Source of the DNA: Chitinophagales bacterium
GTDB taxonomy: Bacteria; Bacteroidota; Bacteroidia; Chitinophagales; JADIYW01
Reading direction: 5' to 3'
DNA: 64,000 nucleotides
Assembly: GCA_023957215.1 (NCBI GenBank)
Contig: JAMLHH010000014.1
Coordinates: forward strand, 17,989-81,988
Under the pieces are notes generated by a model. That model saw only the letters and a program-made list of their open reading frames with translations, searched no databases and had not been told where the DNA came from. The translations under genes were made by a program, and so were the position numbers. This document shows, piece after piece, positions 59,333-64,000 of the stretch (position 1 is the first letter of the stretch; the number at the start of each line of letters is the position of its first letter).

Positions 59333-60598
59333 AATTCAAATATAAGTTCTTTTGGCGGAATAGCAATGATTCACCACCTATTTTCTAAGCATGGAGTTGC
59401 AGATTTCATAAATAACGAGCTGGGTAGTAGAGGCATACAGGCAAAATACGATTATTCTGATATCCTGTTAAGCTCAATCTACACAACATTTTGCGGTGGG
59501 AGTGCAACCGAAGACGTTAACTACATTCGAGAAAACACACTTAATCATCTGAAAGGAATCGAAATTCCATCAGCAGATACAATTCTAAGAGCAAATAAAG
59601 AATTGTCTGTTGATTGTGATTTCCTGCAAACCGATACAGGTAAAGAGAATAAAGTCAATATCAACACTCGTATGAATCGCTTTTTATTGCGAGGAGCAAT
59701 CCAATTTAAACAGATTGACTCCTCAGATAAGGCACTTGTGTATGATTATGACAACCAATTCACTCCGGCTGAAAAATACGATGCAACCTACAGTTATAAA
59801 GGGGCACGAGGGTATTTCTCTGGTGTTGCAACCATCGGGAATGTTCCCTTTTCAATTGAGGGGAGAAATGGAAACTGCAACGTGAAGACCGAGCAACTTG
59901 CTACTCATAAAAGGAATATTGAGTTATTAAAAGCAGAAGGTATCCATCCACAAAGAGCACGGATGGACAGTGGTTCTTACATCAAAGAAGTAACCGATTT
60001 TTTCCATCAGATGGGTACTCACTTTTTCATCAGAGCCAATCAATCTGAAAATCTCTTGTCTGCAATTTCTAAATTAGAAAATTGGAATAGCTGTAGGATT
60101 GGAATTGAAAACTATCAAACCAATAGTATGGGATATAACTTCGGAAAGCATGCCCATCGTATAATTGCTTATAGGCAACCCAATTCTACAGGGCAAACCA
60201 ATGCTTTTACTGGTGATGCCTACAGTTATCTATTCATCATCACCAATGACTGGGCGATTTCTGAACGAGACGCCATCATTTTCTACAATAAAAGAGGAGG
60301 CAGTGAACGTGTGTTTGACATTCAAAACAATGACTTCAACTGGAAATACATGCCTCATAGTGACTTAGAGTATAATACCGTTTACCTAATCATTATGGCT
60401 TTTGCCTATATTCTTTATCGGTTCATTATAAACTCATTTGTTGGTCTGGTAGAGGGGATAGATACTTCTTCAAGGTTAAAGAAGTTTATTTTTAGAGTCA
60501 TTTGTATTCCTCTTAAAATAGTCAGAACGGGCAGAAGCACTTACTACAAGTTTGCCACTAAAAACGAGAAACTGATTGAAATGATTAACTCGGCTTAA
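59318..60598 (+). CDS. IS1380-family transposase
   Basis: The 426-residue product is a DDE transposase of the IS1380 type. It has ALVYDYDNQF (first Asp), QRARMDSGSYIKEV (second Asp) and FYNKRGGSERVFDIQNNDFN (catalytic Glu), and the C-terminal segment with FIINSFVGLVEGIDTSSRLK and FATKNEKLIEM. It starts at the ATG inside the predicted stem at 59293-59332. All three acidic residues are present, so the enzyme may be active. It is encoded on the plus strand, away from the sigma-54 regulator. Confidence 0.9.
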   Translation: MYKTLNSNISSFGGIAMIHHLFSKHGVADFINNELGSRGIQAKYDYSDILLSSIYTTFCGGSATEDVNYIRENTLNHLKGIEIPSADTILRANKELSVDCDFLQTDTGKENKVNINTRMNRFLLRGAIQFKQIDSSDKALVYDYDNQFTPAEKYDATYSYKGARGYFSGVATIGNVPFSIEGRNGNCNVKTEQLATHKRNIELLKAEGIHPQRARMDSGSYIKEVTDFFHQMGTHFFIRANQSENLLSAISKLENWNSCRIGIENYQTNSMGYNFGKHAHRIIAYRQPNSTGQTNAFTGDAYSYLFIITNDWAISERDAIIFYNKRGGSERVFDIQNNDFNWKYMPHSDLEYNTVYLIIMAFAYILYRFIINSFVGLVEGIDTSSRLKKFIFRVICIPLKIVRTGRSTYYKFATKNEKLIEMINSA

Positions 60599-60784
60599 AC
60601 AAATGATTTAATCTAAACAAAAGCTCTCCCTGATTAGCTTATCGACAGAACTGGGTAGGGGAAGTTGTGTTCAAAAATTAGATTTTAGGATACCAAGCCC
60701 ATACCAAACCTACTCGCAGGGTAAAAACCTACTTGTAAAATAAATCAGCTAACCAAAAATTAGTCGTGCGGAATTTAGGTGATT

Positions 60785-61084
60785 TCATATAGAGATTTAT
60801 TGATTTGGACGTGTATCTCTCTAAGTGATGAGACTACTTGTAATGAGTAGTGAGATTTTCTTTCGTTATATTAGCTTTGCTGAAAATATGTGGCAGTTAT
60901 ACAAAATATTGTTTTTTTCACTCAGTTAGATTGGAGCGTTCTACTTACCTACTCAATACTAACTCCCCCCATTCACTCACTCGTGTTTTTCACGATTCAG
61001 CATACCATCAAATACAATAGCTTATTGGGACAGTCCATCATCTTACATAACAGAAAACAGCCATATCGCAGAATTTACTAATTC
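60785..61084. other. Intergenic region between the IS and tatD
   Basis: After the right-hand target duplication no convincing gene is found for 300 bases. A plus-strand frame of 63 codons exists from a GTG at 60890, but it has no recognisable family and was rejected. TAGCTTTG at 60872-60879 resembles a -7 box, without an obvious gene behind it. Confidence 0.5.
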
Positions 61085-61885
61085 TCAAATCGACTCTATT
61101 CCAAACAACTTACTGCAATTTTCAGTCGTCACTCTCCGTACTTCTTCCAAGCTCATATTTTTTACCTCAGCTAATTTTTGGGCGATTAGCGGTAAGTAGG
61201 AACTCTCATTTCTCTTTCCTCTATGTGGTGTAGGCGGCAAAAAAGGCGAATCCGTTTCTAATAAAATTTTCTCTAAAGATATTTCTTGAAAAATAGCCGG
61301 AGTCTTTGAGTTTTTATAAGTCAAAGGTCCATCAACTCCCAAATAAAAGCTACCTAATTCTATGATTTGTTGCGCTTCTTCTATCGTACCACCAAAACAG
61401 TGAAATACACCTTTTAAATGTTCATCCATATTATCACGAATAATATCTATGGTTTCTTGAATGGAATTTCTAGTATGAAGAATTATCGGTAGCCGGAGTT
61501 CCTTAGCCCATTCTATTTGAATTTTCAATGCTTTTTTTTGCTGCTCTGCAAAAGTAGTATCCCAGTAAAAATCCAATCCGGTTTCTCCTATTGCATAAAT
61601 TTTTTGATGTATAAACATTTTAGGTTCATAAGCCCAAGTCTTCATTTTATTTAAGACTTCCCAAAAATCTTCTTTCACATCACAAGGATGCAGACCTACC
61701 GTCGGCAGACAAATTTCGGGATAAGTATCAGATAACTTTTTTACCCTATCTAAAGTCATTAAGTCGATATTGGGTAAAATCACCTTTTTTACATTTATCT
61801 GAAGACATCTTTGTATGACTTCATCTATGTCTTCATCAAATTCTTTAGCAAAGAGATGACTATGAGAATCTATCCATCCGTTCAT
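61085..61885 (-). CDS. tatD: TatD-family metal-dependent hydrolase (DNase)
   Basis: The 266-residue TIM-barrel protein has the TatD ligands in order: the His pair in WIDSHSHLF, Glu in AIGETGLDFYWD, His in LPIILHTRNS, His in GVFHCFGGT and Asp in LLETDSPFLPPTPHRGKRNE. The last motif is diagnostic for the family. TatD proteins are 3'-5' exonucleases implicated in DNA repair. Length is normal. It stands alone on the minus strand. Confidence 0.92.
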   Translation of the reverse strand: MNGWIDSHSHLFAKEFDEDIDEVIQRCLQINVKKVILPNIDLMTLDRVKKLSDTYPEICLPTVGLHPCDVKEDFWEVLNKMKTWAYEPKMFIHQKIYAIGETGLDFYWDTTFAEQQKKALKIQIEWAKELRLPIILHTRNSIQETIDIIRDNMDEHLKGVFHCFGGTIEEAQQIIELGSFYLGVDGPLTYKNSKTPAIFQEISLEKILLETDSPFLPPTPHRGKRNESSYLPLIAQKLAEVKNMSLEEVRRVTTENCSKLFGIESI

Positions 61886-62027
61886 TCTACAAAGTTAACG
61901 GGTTAATATAATTATGGAATATCTCTATGTGATAATTTAGACTATCAAAATGTATCTATCGTATAGAAATATTTTAAGTGAAATACCTTTCTTAACCTAC
62001 ATCAATACTTAGGCTCTATAACAACAC

Positions 62028-62035
62028 TAATTTTG
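62028..62035 (+). promoter_or_regulatory. Possible -7 box of the pirin gene
   Basis: TAATTTTG matches TAnnTTTG and lies 20 bases before the ATG at 62056. No clear -33 element was seen. Confidence 0.35.
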
Positions 62036-62055
62036 TATCACAAAAATAAAAAGTT

Positions 62056-62766
62056 ATGAAAACAGTTTATCACAAAGCAGAAACAAGAGGCAATGCTAAT
62101 CATGGTTGGTTACATAGCAGACATACATTTAGCTTTGCAAACTATTACAATCCGGATAGAATGAATTTTGGGGTGTTAAGAGTTATCAATGACGATAAAG
62201 TTGCGCCGGGAATGGGTTTTGGTACACATCCGCACGACAACATGGAAATCATATCTATTCCTTTAGAAGGAGATTTAGAACACAAAGACAGTATGGGAAA
62301 TGCAGGTGTCATCCGTGAAGGCGATGTGCAAGTGATGAGTGCGGGCACAGGAATACGTCACAGTGAATACAATAAGAATTATGATAGAGATGTAAAGTTT
62401 TTACAAATTTGGGTTGTACCAAATAAGAGAAATGTCACACCAAGATATGATCAAATTTCAATCAGAGATATAGCTAAAGAAAACGAACTTTATCAAGTGC
62501 TTTCACCTAATAAAGATGACCAAGGTGTGTGGATACATCAAGATGCTTGGTTTCATTTGGGCAAATTTGATAAAGATGTGAGTACAACTTATCACTTGAA
62601 GAAAGAAGGCAACGGTATGTATTTTTTTATTTTAGATGGAGAAGTTGAAGTTGAAGGGCAAAAACTTTCTCAACGAGATGGATTAGGAATTTGGGACATT
62701 GATAAAGTAGATATAAAAGCTCTGACAGATGCACGAATTTTGTTGATGGAAGTTCCGATGGCTTAA
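62056..62766 (+). CDS. Pirin family protein
   Basis: The 236-residue protein has the bicupin fold of pirins. The iron ligands are present: His, His in GFGTHPHDNMEIIS and His, Glu in GTGIRHSEYN, with the typical ESHPHRG-like place replaced by GTHPHDN. The beginning (KAETRGNANHGWLHSRHTFS) and LEGDLEHKDSMGN segments match the YhaK/pirin group, some of which oxidise quercetin and others are redox sensors. The function here is not decided. It is convergent with secDF across a hairpin. Confidence 0.9.
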   Translation: MKTVYHKAETRGNANHGWLHSRHTFSFANYYNPDRMNFGVLRVINDDKVAPGMGFGTHPHDNMEIISIPLEGDLEHKDSMGNAGVIREGDVQVMSAGTGIRHSEYNKNYDRDVKFLQIWVVPNKRNVTPRYDQISIRDIAKENELYQVLSPNKDDQGVWIHQDAWFHLGKFDKDVSTTYHLKKEGNGMYFFILDGEVEVEGQKLSQRDGLGIWDIDKVDIKALTDARILLMEVPMA

Positions 62767-62879
62767 ATAATGAAAAATTGGTAGTTGTAAATTGAAAACT
62801 AAGGCACAATCTTGTCCGTATGCAAAAGCTCAGTTTGAGAAGTTGCAGGGAATAGGTGATGTCTTGAAAAAATAAGAGA

Positions 62880-62915
62880 GAGTATTTCACTAACGAATCA
62901 GTTAATGAAATACTC
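62880..62915. terminator. Bidirectional terminator between pirin and secDF
   Basis: GAGTATTTCACTAAC and GTTAATGAAATACTC form a stem of 14 pairs with one mismatch and a six-base loop. A T-rich stretch follows on the plus strand and another on the minus strand. It can end both convergent transcripts. Confidence 0.75.
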
Positions 62916-62952
62916 CTCCATTTTTATTTTACAGACTTTAGTGAAGCCTATC

Positions 62953-64000
62953 TTATTTCTTACCATCCTCTTGTTTGGCAAGTTTCCTTTTACGTTTTTC
63001 GTATTCGTACATAATAGGTGAAGCAATGAATACAGATGAGTATGTACCTATTACGATACCGATAATCATTGCAAACGAAAAACTTCTTAATGACTCACCA
63101 CCGAAAATGAAAAGGACTATCAATGAAATCAGCGTAGTAGATGCAGTCATAAACGTTCTTGTCAATGTACTATTAATCGCCATATTCATCAAATGAGCCA
63201 AATCATTTTTCCTCAGTGTTCTATCATTAAGATATTCTCTCAGTCTATCAAAAACGACCACTGTATCATTGACTGAGTAACCTATCACTGTCAGCAAAGC
63301 CGCTATAAAAGTCTGATCGACCTCCATAGAAAAAGGAAGTAGTCCATGTAATAAAGAAAACAAGACCAACATTGCAAATCCATCATGAGCAGTAGAAACG
63401 ATAACCCCAAGTGAAAAACCAACAGTCGAGAATCTTATTAAGATATAAAGGAAAATCGCTATAATGGATAAAGTCACAGCAATAGATGAACTCTTGATAA
63501 TATCCACAGATACTGTAGGATCCACTTTTTGTTGACTAAGTAAATTTACATTTTTGAAAGTCTGATAACCTGTATTCTCAGGCAAAAACTCTTTCAAGCC
63601 AAGATAAAGCGTACTATCAGCAATATGATCATTTTTTGAATCTCTTTTATCTATCAAATAGGATGTAGTCGCTTTGATTTGATTGGCAGAGCCTATAGTT
63701 TTTACAATAGTATTTCCTTCAAAAGCTTTATCCAAAGCAGCTTTAACTTGCTCTGTATTAACAGGCTGTTCAAATCTCACTTTGTATTCTCTCCCTCCTT
63801 TAAAGTCCACACCCATTTCAAAACCTCTAAAGATGATAGATATAATACCTATGGTTAATAGAGCAGACGAAAATATAAAACTATACTTCCTTTTTCCGAT
63901 AAAATCAAAATTTGTATCTGTCAAGAAGGTTTCAGAGAATTTATTGTACACTCTAAGAGTACGACCTTTTTTGTGCCACCAATCTATCAATACGTTTGAA
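62953..64000 (-). CDS. secDF: Protein translocase SecDF, SecF half (5' part outside window)
   Basis: The visible part is the SecF domain: TNFDFIGKRKYSFIFSSALL, GFEMGVDFKGGREYKVRF (the FKGG periplasmic motif), DPTVSVDIIKSSSIAVTLSI and the VIGYSVNDTVVVFDRLREYL segment, with five more transmembrane segments and a charged tail. The frame runs open through the right edge (codons SNVLIDWWHKKGR before the TTG at 63990), so this is probably the C-terminal half of a SecD-SecF fusion, the form usual in Bacteroidota, and not a separate secF starting at TTG. It uses the proton gradient to aid Sec export. Confidence 0.9.
   Translation of the reverse strand, partial: SNVLIDWWHKKGRTLRVYNKFSETFLTDTNFDFIGKRKYSFIFSSALLTIGIISIIFRGFEMGVDFKGGREYKVRFEQPVNTEQVKAALDKAFEGNTIVKTIGSANQIKATTSYLIDKRDSKNDHIADSTLYLGLKEFLPENTGYQTFKNVNLLSQQKVDPTVSVDIIKSSSIAVTLSIIAIFLYILIRFSTVGFSLGVIVSTAHDGFAMLVLFSLLHGLLPFSMEVDQTFIAALLTVIGYSVNDTVVVFDRLREYLNDRTLRKNDLAHLMNMAINSTLTRTFMTASTTLISLIVLFIFGGESLRSFSFAMIIGIVIGTYSSVFIASPIMYEYEKRKRKLAKQEDGKK

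Larger units (their letters stand above)
59215..60779 (+). mobile_element. Complete IS1380-like insertion sequence with 5-bp target duplication
   Basis: The element is 1565 bases. Its ends are inverted repeats: CCTAAATTCCGCAAG at the left and the complement of CGTGCGGAATTTAGG at the right, with 14 of 15 positions matching. It is flanked by TGATT at 59210-59214 and 60780-60784, a five-base target-site duplication. It holds a single intact transposase. Its presence with undamaged ends and flanks suggests recent movement. It lies between the upstream region of the sigma-54 regulator and a stretch before tatD. Confidence 0.9.

Noticed and set aside
60890..61081. 63-codon frame between the IS and tatD
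   Set aside because: GTG start, no recognisable motif, hydrophobic text of low information; the -7-like box before it is not enough.
63988..63990. TTG as start of a separate secF gene
   Set aside because: The frame stays open to the window edge and reads like the SecD-SecF junction of a fused protein.

Overview
The window is AT-rich and comes from a member of the Bacteroidota. Four things point there: the fused str-S10-spc ribosomal gene order without tuf, many TAnnTTTG-type -7 promoter boxes, a PorX-type regulator with a PglZ domain, and two giant secreted proteins ending in a type IX secretion (T9SS) type A sorting domain. The genus cannot be named from the sequence alone.

Region 1 (1-14640, minus strand) is one long translation operon read rpsL-rpsG-fusA-rpsJ-rplCDWB-rpsS-rplV-rpsC-rplP-rpmC-rpsQ-rplNXE-rpsNH-rplFR-rpsE-rpmD-rplO-secY-map-infA. 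All its genes look intact, and infA runs off the left edge. Two -7-like boxes lie upstream of rpsL. Region 2 (14.7-26.1 kb) is housekeeping: an exonuclease/GIY-YIG protein whose DEDD motif lies upstream of any ordinary start codon, dnaN, a frameshifted GT4 glycosyltransferase, a frameshifted agmatine deiminase, a queD-like gene, pfkA, porX, three poorly known genes, tRNA-Arg(ACG), rpmB, rpmG, a DUF4295 gene and ftsY.

Region 3 (26.1-47.3 kb) is the most unusual part. A TPR sensor histidine kinase and a LytTR response regulator (minus strand) face two tandem, very large beta-helix proteins (plus strand, about 3575 and 2413 residues). These are built of 8 and 5 copies of a module of about 1.1-1.2 kb. 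Their last 3.6 kb are almost identical, and the identity stops at the stop codon. Both genes carry the same block of about 50 bp upstream. It holds two direct repeats (TTCRMACTCA) 21-22 bp apart, directly upstream of a Bacteroidota-type promoter. That spacing fits a LytTR dimer, so I infer that the adjacent two-component system controls this pair of surface or secreted proteins, which PorX-dependent T9SS would export.

Region 4 (47.3-64 kb) holds a PAP2-like membrane enzyme, an ECF sigma factor with a membrane TPR partner, a GT-C type membrane protein, an acyl-CoA-binding protein, a PKD/FISUMP lipoprotein, a SpoIIE-type phosphatase, a thioredoxin-like protein, a CTP-dependent kinase-like membrane protein, rluB-scpB and a sigma-54-dependent response regulator. 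It also holds a complete IS1380-like insertion sequence with a 5-bp target duplication, a TatD hydrolase, a pirin, and the SecF half of a probable SecDF fusion cut by the right edge.

Three genes (at 17.3, 18.5 and 29.1 kb) are broken by one-base changes that sit almost entirely in homopolymer runs. In the 29-kb gene three such losses add up to an in-frame result. Local sequence error is therefore at least as likely as real decay.
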